Positions 10,855-20,849 of a DNA stretch of 64,000 bases are shown here, one piece after another; the first letter of the stretch is position 1, and every line of letters begins with the position of its first letter. The notes below the pieces were generated by a model. That model was not told where the DNA came from. It searched no databases and was given only the letters and a program-made list of their open reading frames with translations. The position numbers were made by a program, and so were the translations under genes. This stretch comes from Anniella stebbinsi (lineage: Eukaryota; Chordata; Lepidosauria; Squamata; Anniellidae): positions 265,827,562 through 265,891,561 of the forward strand of contig JARDYH010000003.1 of the NCBI GenBank assembly GCA_029215795.1, read 5' to 3'.

Positions 10855-11010
10855 GCTGCTGTTATACCACCTTTGAAGGATTTGTGTCCTGAAAGGTGGA
10901 ATGATAACAATATAAACAACAGGGTATAAACAAATCATCATTGTCATGCTATATAAATTATTATTATTATTATTATTATTATTAACAACAACAACCACAA
11001 CAACAACAAC
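10855..11010 (+). repeat. LINE-type 3' end with (ATT)n(AAC)n microsatellite
   Basis: CTGAAAGGTGGAATGATAAC followed by TATAAACAAC and an (ATT)n tract at 10957-10984, which passes into ACA units to 11010. The layout resembles the 3' tail of L2/CR1-group LINE fragments elsewhere in the window. Confidence 0.5.
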
Positions 11011-11253
11011 AGAATGAGCAGGGGAAGAGTCGCATCCAGAAGGCAAGCTCCTTTCCCAACCAATGCACATTCAGTAACAGATGTGTAGGGAGCCCCCATG
11101 GATACAGCTACCCATGTGCAGTGCTCCCTCCATGCAATCATGGGCTTTATAAAGGCAGAGTTCCCGACTGCACATGAATAGCCTTTTCCATTTACAGCTG
11201 AATATATCATGAATTCCTGCAGATCTTCTTACAAGCATACATAGGTTACATGC
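11011..11253. other. Unassigned sequence
   Basis: Target sequence of the giant foldback element to the right. No gene or repeat recognised. Confidence 0.4.
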
Positions 11254-11269
11254 GTACACACTAGGGGTG

Positions 11270-11396
11270 TGCATCGGATCGGATCCGATCCACGATCCGA
11301 ATCCGATCCGACCCAAAATCGGGAAAATCTGATCCGATCCGATCCGACCAACCTCCGATCCGATCCGATCCGACGAGGTCCGATCCGGATCGGACG
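11270..11396. repeat. Subterminal (GGATCCGATC)n array, left end
   Basis: Dense GATCCGATCC/GGATCGGATC repeats separated by a short AAAATCGGGAAAATC block. Comparable arrays sit at 14806-14910, 51300-51430 and 54010-54120. Clustered subterminal short repeats are typical transposase-binding regions of hAT elements. That role is inferred here. Confidence 0.8.
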
Positions 11397-11444
11397 CCAT
11401 TTTGAATGCTTTTTCCCATAGCCAAGTATTGTTTTACAAAAACG

Positions 11445-12045
11445 CCTATAACTTTTTCATTTTTAAAGATAGAAGGATGAAACTTGGGCACATTATACAC
11501 TGGTTAGGGATAGTTATCTGTGAGAAATTTCAGAAAGATTGGTGCATGCATTTTGTGGCAATTAATTTTTTAATAAATACCCAGGAATGCCTATAACTTT
11601 GTCATTTTTAAAGTTACACACATGAAACTTTGCCACATTGTAGATGGTACCTTGGGACCTATGTGTGTGAAATTTCAGAAACATAGGTGCTTGTCTTGTG
11701 TGGCAATTAATTTTTAGAAAAATGGGTAGTAGTGGGGTAAATACAGTTACGCCTCCCATTTTTTTATTTTTGAAGATACAAACAGGAAACTTGGGCACAT
11801 TACAGGAACCACTTGCCTTGATATGTGTGTGAAATTTCAGAAACGTTGGAGCTTGCCTTGTGTGGCAATTAATTTTTGAAACAATGAGGAAAGAAACACC
11901 TATAACTTTTTTATTTTAAAAGTTAGAAGTCTGAACATTGCTCACTTTGTAGATGGGTTAGGGGTAGATATGTGTCAGAAATTTCAGAATGATAGGTCCA
12001 GGCATTTGATGGCTATGGAATTTTTAAATTACATGTTTCAAAAAA
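11445..12045. repeat. Four tandem diverged ~150-bp subrepeats (left arm)
   Basis: Units start near 11445, 11590, 11748 and 11899. Each carries (C)CTATAACTTT, TTTTTAAAG, GAAACTTGGGCACATT, TGTGTGAAATTTCAGAAA and GTGTGGCAATTAATTTTT in that order. The mirror array is in the right arm (about 14150-14760). The sister element at 51.3 kb has seven such units per arm. Confidence 0.85.
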
Positions 12046-12297
12046 ATTTCTACAGAGGCCAGGTCTTCCCCTCCTGCTTCCCGCGAAGAAAAGGAAACAC
12101 TCTCTCGTCTCGATCCCTTTGATCCTTGCTAGTAGTATCCATTACAGGGCTCGTGTTTCCTTTCCTACTTTCACTTTTTACTCAAGCAGAACGGCTGAGC
12201 CTAGCTGAGTTTTGCAGCCATGCGTGCAAGGAAGGATCACTCTGGTCTCGATCCCTTTGATCCTTGCTAGTATCCATTACAGGGCTCGTGTCTGCTT

Positions 12298-12840
12298 TCC
12301 TCTCTCGATCTCTTTGATCCTTTGTTCCTCCCCTTCTCCTCCCCCTCGCCGGCGTTGTGTGTGCGCCCCGCCGGTGACCTCGCGTGCGGGCCGGTTCCTG
12401 GGCAGCAGAGGCTCTGCCTGGCTGCTGTGAGGCTCCTGAAGGGCTTGCCTAATGCGGGCTGTTGTGCTCCGCTGGGCCGCGGGGGTAGGTTGATGATGAA
12501 GAGGATGATGGGGAGGGCGTTCAATGCGCCGCCACAGCTCCCTGAGGGGCGGCCTGAATGGCCCCTCCGCTCCAGACACCCGGCCTCGGCAGCCAGGATA
12601 CGCTGCCAAGCCTGCCGCCGCCGCCGCCCACGCGCGCGCACACACACCACCCATCCATTATCATTTGGGCAGCCCTAATTAAGGAGCGCTCAAGAAATGG
12701 CGAAACCCCCTCTCCTTTTTTCTTAATTCCTTGCAGCTCCCACGATTTAACCCTTTCCTATCAGCTACAATTAATTAATAGTAGGATGACCAGTACCAGG
12801 AGACTGGTGTGTACAAATGTTTTTTGTTTTTTTTAGGCTT
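12298..12840. other. CpG-rich segment inside the left arm, probable captured host DNA
   Basis: The stretch 12310-12660 is strikingly G+C- and CpG-rich, for example GCGCCCCGCCGGTGACCTCG and CCGCCGCCGCCGCCCACGCG. It is followed by AATTAAGGAGCGCTCAAGAA and CAGCTACAATTAATTAATAG. The sister element at 51.3-54.1 kb lacks this segment and closes its palindrome just before it. It therefore looks like an insertion into, or capture by, the element before or during formation of the palindrome. The inverted copy is at about 13370-13905. Open frames across it differ from the right arm copy by one or two residues but match no protein I recognise. The segment could be a promoter/5' exon region of a host gene. 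Confidence 0.6.
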
Positions 12841-12905
12841 GAGATCATAAAGAGGCAAATATTCTACCTACAGTATTGGAAGCAGTATGTTGGGAAACAA
12901 GGGTG

Positions 12906-13217
12906 ACCCTTTTCTATTCCACTGTTAAAGCCCTGTATTCCTTTTCATATGGTCATCCTACTAATTACATTTTTTAAAAAAGTAATAATACCCCCGCGGT
13001 CCAGCGGAGTACAACAGCCCGCATCAGGCAAGCCCTTCAGGAGCCTCACAGCAGCCAGGCAGACCAAAAGGGAATTTCAGCAGGTGTCATTTGTATCCAT
13101 GCGGCACCTGGTGAAATTCCCTCTTCATCACAAAAGTTAAAATTGCAGGAGCTCTGCTCTCTTTTGTATCTGGTCACTCTAGTATAGCTCCTGCAGCTTT
13201 AACTGTCATATGGTCAC
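12906..13217. mobile_element. Chimeric spacer of the giant foldback: PAL320 pieces plus GC-rich fragment
   Basis: PAL320 end sequence GGTGACC..CACTGTTAAAG lies at 12903-12960 (ending TTTTCATATGGTCATCCTA). Then an AT-rich joint, then CCAGCGGAGTACAACAGCCC and following bases (about 12998-13064) matching the right-arm GC-rich segment near 13722-13787. Next comes most of a PAL320 half (AAAGGGAATTTCAGCAGGTG to CATATGGTCACCC, about 13068-13217). The mosaic is best explained by template switching in the palindrome centre. Confidence 0.7.
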
Positions 13218-13218
13218 C

Positions 13219-13363
13219 CTTGTTTCCCAACATACTGCTTCCAATACTGTAGGTAGAATATTTGCCTCTTTATGATCTCAAGCCTAAAAAAAGCATCTTG
13301 TTTCCCAACATACTGCTTCCAATACTGTAGGTAGAATATTTGCCTCTTTATGATCTCAAGCCT
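13219..13363. repeat. 78-bp tandem duplication at the inner edge of the right arm
   Basis: CTTGTTTCCCAACATACTGC starts at 13219 and again at 13297. The two units are practically identical through GATCTCAAGCCTAAAAAAA. The left arm has a single copy (about 12835-12905), so the duplication arose after or during formation of the inverted arms. Confidence 0.9.
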
Positions 13364-14937
13364 AAAAAAAAAAAAAAACATTTGTACACACCAGTCTCCT
13401 GGTACTGGTCATCCTACTATTAATTAATTGTAGCTGATAGGAAAGGGTTAAATCGTGGGAGCTGCAAGGAATTAAGAAAAAAGGAGAGGGGGTTTCGCCA
13501 TTTCTTGAGCGCTCCTTAATTAGGGCTGCCCAAATGATAATGGATGGGTGGTGTGTGTGCGCGCGCGCGGGCGGCGGCGGCGGCAGGCTTGGCAGCGTAT
13601 CCTGGCTGCCGAGGCCGGGTGTCTGGAGCGGAGGGGCCATTCAGGCCGCCCCTCAGGGAGCTGTGGCGGCGCATTGAACGCCCTCCCCATCATCCTCTTC
13701 ATCATCAACCTACCCCCGCAGCCCAGCGGAGCACAACAGCCCGCATTAGGCAAGCCCTTCAGGAGCCTCACAGCAGCCAGGCAGAGCCTCTGCTGCCCAG
13801 GAACCGGCCCGCACGCGAGGTCACCGGCGGGGCGCACACACAACGCCGGCGAGGGGGAGGAGAAGGGGAGGAACAAAGGATCAAAGAGATCGAGAGAGGA
13901 AAGCAGACACGAGCCCTGTAATGGATACTAGCAAGGATCAAAGGGATCGAGACCAGAGTGATCCTTCCTTGCACGCATGGCTGCAAAACTCAGCTAGGCT
14001 CAGCCGTTCTGCTTGAGTAAAAAGTGAAAGTAGGAAAGGAAACACGAGCCCTGTAATGGATACTAGTAGCAAGGATCAAAGGGATCGAGACGAGAGAGTG
14101 TTTCCTTTTCTTCGCGGGAAGCGGGAGGGGAAGACCGGGCCTCTGTGGAAAACTTTTTGAAACATTTAATTTAAAAATTCCATAGCCATCAAATGCCTGG
14201 ACCTATCATTCTGAAATTTCTGACACATATCTACCCCTAACCCATCTACAAAGTGAGCAATGTTCAGACTTCTAACTTTTAAAATAAAAAAGTTATAGGT
14301 GTTTCTTTCCTCATTGTTTCAAAAATTAATTGCCACACAAGGCAAGCTCCAACGTTTCTGAAATTTCACACACATATCAAGGCAAGTGGTACCTGTAATG
14401 TGCCCAAGTTTCCTGTTTGTATCTTCAAAAATAAAAAAATGGGAGGCGTAAATGTATTTACCCCACTACTACCCATTTTTCTAAAAATTAATTGCCACAC
14501 AAGACAAGCACCTACGTTTCTGAAATTTCACACACATAGGTCCCAAGGTACCATCTACAATGTGGCAAAGTTTCATGTGTGTAACTTTAAAAATGACAAA
14601 GTTATAGGTATTCCTGGGTATTTATTAAAAAATTAATTGCCACAAAATGCATGCACCAATCTTTCTGAAATTTCTCACAGATAACTATCCCTAACCAGTG
14701 TATAATGTGCCCAAGTTTCATCCTTCTATCTTTAAAAATGAAAAAGTTATAGGCGTTTATGTAAAACAATACTTGGCTATGGGAAAAAGCATTCAAAATG
14801 GCGTCCGATCCGGATCAGACATCTGGTCCGATCCGATCCGACCAGCCTCCGATCCGATCCGATCCGACCCCCCAGGTCCGATTCCGATCCGCTATCCGAT
14901 CCGATCCGGGGGGTCAGTGCACATCCCTAGTACACAC

Positions 14938-15042
14938 ACACCTCCTCTGCTTAAAGTTGTGATTTAGACTTCCCTAGCCACCATGTCACACACACCCATT
15001 GGTGAAATGTAAGAAGTCAGTGTAGAGAGCATGAGGCTGAGA
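14938..15042. other. Unassigned sequence
   Basis: Short gap between the giant foldback and an L2 copy. Nothing recognised. Confidence 0.4.
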
Positions 15043-15699
15043 TATTTATTTATTTATTTATTTATTACATTTGTATACCGCCCCATAGCCGAAGCTCTCT
15101 GGGCGGTTTACATAGGATTAAAAACAATTAAAAACAATTTACAAAAATTAAAACAGCAAAAACATACAACATACACACAATCTGTACATTTAAAAACCAC
15201 TTCAACACTTCAAAAAACTACAAAAACAAAACAAACCCAGGCTCCTCAGATATTGCCAAATGCCTGAGAGAAGAGGAAAGTCTTGACCTGGCGCCGAAAA
15301 GATAACAATGTTGGCGCCAGGCGGGCCTCGTCGGGGAGATCATTCCACAATTGGGGAGCCACCACAGAGAAGGCCCTCTCTCTTGTTGCCGACCTCCGAG
15401 CTTCCCTCGGAGGAGGCACTCGGAGGAGGGCCTTAGATGTTGAACGTAGTGTTCGGGTAGGTTCATGTCGGGAAAGGCGTTCCATCAGGTATTGTGGTCC
15501 CAAGCCGTGTAAGGCTTTATAGGTTAAAACCAGCACCTTGAACCGGGCTCAGAAACATACAGGCAGCCAATGCAAGTGGGCCAGAGTAGGTCTTATATGT
15601 TCGAACCTACTGGTTCCAGTTATCAATCTGGCCGCTGCATTTTGCACAAGCTGCAGCTTCCGAACCACCTTCAAAGGCAGCCCCACGTAGAGTGCATTC
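15043..15699 (-). mobile_element. L2-group LINE 3' fragment (young)
   Basis: The (TTTA)n tail at 15043-15065 precedes the 3' hairpin (ACCGCCCCATAGCCGAAGC..GGGCGGT). Read on the minus strand, the C-terminal coding region runs from VGLPLKVVRKLQLVQNAAA to the end SFRRQVKTFLFSQAFGNI. It is almost identical in protein to the nearly intact copy at 57.7-60.3 kb, with a frame interruption between 15536 and 15549. Identity to the master stops near 15697. Such low divergence indicates recent activity of the family. Confidence 0.92.
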
Positions 15700-16280
15700 A
15701 AAAAGTCCCAAATAGAAGTGAGGTCCTCTTCCATAGAGTGTTTGGCATAAACATTCATTTAAATCTAGTTTACTTGAGTTTGAGATGCAAATGTCACCCC
15801 TGTCTGGTCTAAAAGATATATGGTGGAGCTAGGGCTGTTGCAGGAATCTGCAATGAATCCATGTGAGATCGGATTTACGTGAATCCGACCGGCAGATTCT
15901 GTGGTGGATCAGCTTTTTTTCAAGTCATGTAGATGTGGCGGACTTGAGGACTGGTGTTTGTTTGATTTTACTTTTTTTTGTGAGTGCAGGAGGGGATTTG
16001 CACAAGGGCGCACATGTGTGCATTTTCAAATGGATGAAATCCCCGTAAGAAAAATCTGATTCCATCAATGTACAGATGATGGAATGAAAGATGCTTGACA
16101 CAATCCATGAAGCGCAGATGGCATGGATTTAAGAAAACGCATGCATCCCCAGATCGGACACAACGATGTGGTGAAGCACATAATGACTATCCCAGCAGCA
16201 TCATGATCGTTGGCCAATTGGGCCACGATGTGAGATGTGGTGAAGCCCCATCTTTGATACCGTCATTCTTCCGTAAGGAT
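15700..16280. other. Unassigned sequence
   Basis: No gene recognised. GATCGGATTTACGTGAATCC at 15868 and CAGATTCTG nearby hint at a decayed foldback-type repeat, but ends could not be defined. Confidence 0.35.
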
Positions 16281-16289
16281 GCTTTCAGT

Positions 16290-16681
16290 TGTCTTGGCGT
16301 TTGCTCTACATGTTGGTACCTCTTGAAGTGCAGTTGCTCATCACATCCGCACTTCGTAGTTATACAGCTTTCTCTGTTGTGGCACCCCGAACTGTGGAAT
16401 GCCCTCCCCTTGGAGGCCCAACTAGCATCATTCTGGAACCAAGTAAAGCCATGGCTTTTTTAACAAAGCCTTGGACTGCTAAATTCACCAAGCTTTCACA
16501 TTGTTTGAATTGTTTGAATTGGGTTCTATGGCTTTAAAATTTTATCCTAGTTTTAGTTTGATTAATGGTTTGATTTGTTTTTTAGCAGCACATATTTATT
16601 GTTTTATATTGTTGTTTATATTGTTGAGATCCCAGAGATATAGGGCAGGATACAAATGTTTAAATAAATAAATAAATAAAC
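16290..16681 (+). mobile_element. L2/CR1-group LINE 3' fragment (older subfamily)
   Basis: Decayed C-terminal coding sequence (SVVAPRTVECPPLGGPTS in one frame) corresponds to the SVVAPQLWNDLPDEARLAPT landmark. An untranslated part follows, then the 3' end ATATAGGGCAGGATACAAAT with a (AAATA)n tail at 16660-16680. Confidence 0.75.
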
Positions 16682-17560
16682 CCCCCTAAGGAGAGCCCAA
16701 AATGCAGGCAGCTATGTTGATCCAGGTTAAAGAACCTGTTCTAGCAGTTTTCATCTCTAGCAGGAGCAGGTCTTTATATAAAAATAATCTTAAATCCATT
16801 TACTCCCAGCTACTGTGAAGAGTGCAGTTTATCTCAGAGGGAACAGAGAAGTCTGAGGAGGGTAACAGAAGATATCATTACCCCTGTTACTTAAAAGGTC
16901 CCTGTGCTTTGATTTGTGAGCTCTGACTCCACTATATCACTGATGTTTGTACATCTTGCTACCATTGGTGGGGAAGTTCACTAGGAAATTGGTGATTCTC
17001 GAAGGGTTACAGTGCTGGTCTCTGGAAAAGTAAATAAAACCAACAACAACCCATAAGGAAGAAATCCATGATGTAGGAGAGCCATCTTGAACTCTGGCCT
17101 CCTCCTGCCTTGCCCATGAGCATAATTTATGCTAGCAAACCAATAATCTCCATTGATGGTTCCAAAAGGCAGTTCAATGATTCTACACAAAGTTTACCAG
17201 TGTCTGTTTAGTGCTGTAAGGGTGAATTCAAACACTCTCAAACTTTGCAGAAGGATCTCATCTTATTAACCAAGGCCTAAATATCCCTCATGTCTTTAGG
17301 GAGGAAGGAAGTCTTGACTTTAAGAGTTTGTCCAACCACTCTGCTTTTACATTTCCTCAACATGCACACAGAATGTATTTAACCTGGAGTTTATTGAATG
17401 AGGGATTAGAGCTATTTTCCTTACTTTAGTGAACTTTGGTTCACTTCATCCTGCATATATTACATGATTCTGGGTTTCCCTGGCAAGGGACCACTATTCC
17501 ACAAGTGACAGTACTTAGGACTAAATAGCTAGGCCACTGATACCTTCATAATCATAGGGG
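16682..17560. other. Non-repetitive stretch, no gene recognised
   Basis: No dispersed repeat, RNA or coding signature was seen. Composition is balanced without microsatellites. Confidence 0.45.
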
Positions 17561-17882
17561 CTGACCATATGTCAGGAAAAAACAGGACATGTCAGGATTC
17601 TTTGTAACAAATCTGGGAAGGGGGGAATTATGAAATTTGAAGAAAAATCTGGATTTTCCCCATCCTCCCCCCAGCCAAAGGACAGCTCTACTTTATAGTC
17701 AATGGGAATTAACATAAATGCTTACAGCTCCGTCATTTTTTAAAGATAAAGAGATGTAACTAGGCAATATGATAGCTCTTAGATAGGGCTTTAGCCATGC
17801 CAAATTGGCAGCAAATCCATTCATTCATTGAGTTTTAGGAATTTTTTAAAAGTTTTTTTAAAAGTTTGAGGTTTTAAATTGA
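17561..17882. repeat. Remnant of a hAT-like repeat
   Basis: CTGACCATATGTCAGGAAAA resembles the PAL320 end. The block ACAGCTCCGTCATTTTTTAA..GGGCTTTAGCCATGCCAA is repeated at 34640-34740. Ends are not definable. Confidence 0.45.
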
Positions 17883-18102
17883 GGTGTAATTCCCTCTTCA
17901 TCACAACAGTTAAAGCTTCAGGAGCCCTGCCCTCTTTTGCATGTGGTCACTCTAGTATAGCTCCTGCATCTGTAACTGTTGTGATGAAGAGGGAATTTCA
18001 CCAGATGCTGCAAGCATACAAATGACACCTATTGAAATTCCCTTTTCTCTACAACTGTTAAAGATACAGGAGCCCTGTCCTTCTTTCCATATGGTTACCC
18101 TA
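17883..18102. mobile_element. PAL320 copy, left end lost
   Basis: Starts inside the left half (AATTCCCTCTTCATCACAAC). It passes the centre (GTGGTCACTCTAGTATAGC) and ends CATATGGTTACCCTA at 18102. Confidence 0.85.
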
Positions 18103-18185
18103 CTGGAAAGCAAGCATAATTGGGTTATCCCTGTGAAGCTACAATTTCCGACAACCCCCACATTATTCTTGTAGGAAGCAAGCAT

Positions 18186-18480
18186 TTATGCGTGCCTACA
18201 CCTTGGGATGTGTCAGTAGGCAAAACATGAGCTTGTTGAAATTCACTGATTTTCATCCCAAAGCATGCTCTGACTTGAATCCATGTCCGATGGAAAGCTT
18301 TCCTTTTATTTATTTTTCCAGGTGAAAATCCATCTGCATTTCTGTGCACATTTTTTCCAAATGTATGCATCAATTGCGTGCATTTTTGAAATGGGCACAT
18401 GCTTCTCCCAACGATAAAAGCATCTCTGTGCACATTTTTCATGCACATTCTTAAATGTCTGCATTTTTTCTTTAGGGATG
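18186..18480 (-). repeat. GTGTGAATC-type repeat remnant
   Basis: Contains CATCAATTGCGTGCATTTTT, then GAAATGGGCACATGCTTCTC and CTCTGTGCACATTTTTCATG. These occur in the same order as in the copies at 4080, 44980 and 60700. Boundaries and orientation are approximate. Confidence 0.5.
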
Positions 18481-18670
18481 TCACGAGCATCTGGCTGGGT
18501 CCATAAGGGCAGCAGACCCCCCCCCTCCCGATGTCTGGCCCTTGCGGACCCAACCGAACGCACCAAGCAGTGGGACAGGCTTGATTTATCCATGGCACCA
18601 TTAGCATGGGGGGAAATGTGTAATTTCCAGAGGCTCCAAAAATTATGTGTTCCCCCCATGCGCCACTGGG
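18481..18670. repeat. GC-rich interspersed repeat fragment
   Basis: CATGGCACCATTAGCATGGG and TGTGTAATTTCCAGAGGCTCC are found in related form at 2820-2910 (CCATGGCACACCATTAGCAT, with the GCCTCTGGAAAGTGTGTAAT block inverted). It is the same family as 2780-3545. Confidence 0.55.
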
Positions 18671-18689
18671 AGACTTGAGCCCTATTGAC

Positions 18690-18902
18690 AGGAGGGTAAA
18701 AGGCTATCAAGGGCTGCTAGTCCTGATGGCTGCATTTTTCTTCCAGTATCAGAGGCAGTACTTTTCAGTACCAGGAGGGTTCTGTTGTGCCCATTTCCTG
18801 CTTGTGGGTTTCCTGTGGACACTGGTTGGCCATCGTATGGACAGAATGCTGGACTAGTTGGACCTTTGGTCTGATCCAACATAGCTCTTCCTATATTCTC
18901 GT
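18690..18902 (+). repeat. SINE-like repeat, 3' portion
   Basis: Ends GGACTAGTTGGACCTTTGGTCTGATCC..AGCTCTTCCTATATTCTC. The complementary form of the same ending starts the copy at 63184 (AGAACATAAGAAGAGCCC..GGGTCAGACCAAGG) and a short relic at 45493-45542. This is an old dispersed SINE-like family widespread in reptile DNA. I do not assign a name. Confidence 0.6.
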
Positions 18903-19470
18903 TAGGGATGTGCCCAGCCAGAAATATCAGAATTGGAATTGGATCAGAATTTCCAATATTAAATATATCGGATCTGATCATATCTGGGGGGTACCCGGAT
19001 TTGATCAGATCCGATATCCAATAAATATCGGAAGTTCTGATCCGATTACGAACTGCCATTTCAGGTGTTTTCCCCATAGGCTTGCAGCTTCCCCCAATGC
19101 GAGTCTATGGGGAAAAACACTGGACTGGCACTCCCTCCCTCCCCCCAATCGCGCCCCCTCCCCCCACTCGTGCTCCTTACCTGCCGCCGCTGGTCCGTAC
19201 TACTGCTAAACAGGCTTTCCGGCCTGTTCCTCAGTACAGAGATGCACCGAGTGATGACGTCATCACTCAGTGCATCTCTCTACTGAGGAACAGGCCAGAA
19301 AGCCCGTGTAGCAGTAGTACGGACCAGTGGTGGCAGTGGGGAAGGCTGCAGGTAAGGGGGGGACCCCTCCTCCCTCCCCCCACTCATGCTCCTTACCTTA
19401 TCGGATCCAATCAGATAGGACCACCTAAGGAAATTATCGTTATCAGTCATCGGATGTCCGATAACGACCT
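18903..19470. mobile_element. FB-hAT foldback element, small, GC-rich core
   Basis: Left end TAGGGATGTGCCCAG, then GATC-rich subterminal sequence (GGATCTGATCATATC, GATCAGATCCGATATCC). The interior palindrome is centred on GAGTGATGACGTCATCACTC (19247-19266) and is flanked by mirrored GGCCTGTTCCTCAGTA and TACTGAGGAACAGGCC. The right side again carries ATCGGATCCAATCAGATAGG. The right terminus is unclear (around 19468), so no target duplication can be given. It shares CTATGGGG..CATTGGGGG-type core vocabulary with the element at 30369. Confidence 0.7.
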
Positions 19471-19473
19471 TAT

Positions 19474-19530
19474 GAGATGTCAGGGATTGAACTTCTGCAT
19501 ACAAAGCATGTGCTTTTCCACTGAACTCTT
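19474..19530 (-). mobile_element. tRNA-headed SINE fragment
   Basis: The complement reads AGTTCAGTGGAAAAGCACAT (A-box region) and AGAAGTTCAATCCCTGACA (B-box region). These are decayed equivalents of the SINE head at 2666-2717. Only the tRNA-like part remains. Confidence 0.7.
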
Positions 19531-20529
19531 CCCCCTTCCCAATTCAAAACTGCTTTATTTGTGAGCACTGGGTGTCTGATAAATAGAGATACATCATTTG
19601 CTAAATAATTAAAACAGAGGCCCACTCCTCAGTGTTTCTGAGCCCCCAAAAGAAGAGTGTCATTGTTTAACAACACCAACAAATCTATCTTTCTCGTTTG
19701 TGTGGCCAGACTGGAATTTCAGAGAGAAAAGGAAGACCCCCTCTGCAAAGCAGCCAGGATCAATATGGCCTCCTTCACCTTTGAGGCAGCAACACAAACT
19801 TTTGGCTGTTGAAGCGTTTCTCTTTCTTGTGGGATTTATAACTCGGGTCCTGCCAGATTGTTTTCATCTTTGTTCCAACAAGCCAAGCTTGTTGGAGAAT
19901 CACACTCTGACACTCTTCCTAACCTCATGCTCAAAAGGAGGAGATTACAAAGGGGTCAGAATCCCCCGGAGGGATCCCCTTGGTAAAGAACCTTCCCTGT
20001 CAGTTTGCCTCCTCATTTCCTGAGCTCTCCTCTGATTATGAGTGCACCGACGGAATAAAAATAACCTCATATTCCTACATGAATCATAAATAAAGCCCTT
20101 TTATTTCATCAAAGAGGTTGGCAGGTTTATAGTGCTCCACAATATCTGTGCAATGCGAATGACATACCTTTAATTTTGCCGACAGGACTTGTCACGGTCC
20201 AAATAATAAAAAAAGTGAAAAGTGAGCGACATCTCAAAACATTTCTTTGTGGCTCTGTGTGTGTGTGTGTGTGTTTGTGTTTGTGTAGGGTTTGTGTGTG
20301 TTGTGTATGTGTGGAGAGAGAGAGAGAGAGAGAGAGGGCGGGGGAGAGAGACTCTGGCATAGCAAAATGGCAGCTTTCATAAGTGTTCCTCATCCTGTGA
20401 ATTAGAATCCAGTCCCCAAAGGAACAGAGTACGAAGTCAAAACATTGTGGAATGCTAAGCCACTTCAAAGTACAGGATGATCCACACAGCATGGGGTTAT
20501 CTTTCCCCAACTTGGTACCCGTGGTATGT
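19531..20529. other. Non-repetitive stretch with (GT)n and (GA)n microsatellites
   Basis: No dispersed repeat recognised. (GT)n at about 20256-20310 is interrupted by TTGTGT, and (GA)n runs at 20314-20336. The remainder is unannotated sequence without a recognisable gene. Confidence 0.5.
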
Positions 20530-20849
20530 TAGGGTGACCAGATAAAATCCAGGTCAGGGCTCATGTAACTTTAACAGTTGTAGAGAAAAGGGTATTTCTA
20601 GTAGTGTCATTCATATGCAATTAATTCCTGGTGAAATTCCCTCTTCATCACAACAGTTAAAGGTGCAGGCACTATACTAGAGTGACTATATACAAAAGAG
20701 GGCAGGGCCCCTGCAACTTTAACTGTTGTGATGAAGAGGGAATTGCACTAGGAACTAATTGCATACAAATGACACTGGCTGAAATTCCCTTTTCTCTACA
20801 ACTGTTAAAGTTACATGAGCCCTGACCTGGATTTTATCTGGTCACCCTA
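20530..20849. mobile_element. PAL320 element, variant ends
   Basis: Exactly 320 bp. Its ends are TAGGGTGACCAGATAAAATCC and its mirror in place of the usual CCATATGAAAAGGAGG. The interior is canonical PAL320, including the centre at about 20675-20710. Flanking 8-mers TGGTATGT and CCATATGT share five positions, so the target duplication is at best decayed. Confidence 0.85.

Larger units (their letters stand above)
11254..14937. mobile_element. Giant FB-hAT foldback element with captured GC-rich segment
   Basis: The element spans 11262-14929 (3,668 bp) between identical 8-bp GTACACAC copies at 11254-11261 and 14930-14937. Its ends are TAGGGGTGTGCA and TGCACATCCCTA, so it fits a hAT-type insertion. 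Left arm 11262-12909 and right arm 13213-14929 are inverted copies. Arm order from outside in: GGATCCGATCC-rich terminal zone, four diverged subrepeats of about 150 bp (starting CCTATAACTTT), a GATCAAAGGGATCGAGAC-type block, a CpG-rich segment, and an AT-rich segment with TTAATTAATAG. The spacer 12910-13212 holds pieces of PAL320 and a third partial copy of the GC-rich sequence. No transposase is encoded. The arms are nearly identical in the GC-rich part, but the outermost 140 bp or so differ between the two ends. Confidence 0.92.

Noticed and set aside
11270..11396. Regular GATCCGATCC spacing resembling a CRISPR or satellite array
   Set aside because: Units are about 5-10 bp without spacers and lie at the ends of hAT-type elements. 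They are subterminal repeats.
12277..12654. Overlapping open frames of 118-127 codons in the CpG-rich segment, repeated on the opposite strand at 13520-13931
   Set aside because: High G+C removes stop codons by chance, several frames are open at once, and the mirrored copy simply reproduces them. The low-complexity alanine/arginine/proline-rich products show no domain.
18125..18607. Open frame of 160 codons on the minus strand
   Set aside because: Composed of GTGTGAATC-type and GC-rich interspersed repeat sequence with no recognisable protein family.
20256..20336. Cysteine/valine-rich open frame
   Set aside because: Direct translation of (GT)n and (GA)n microsatellites.
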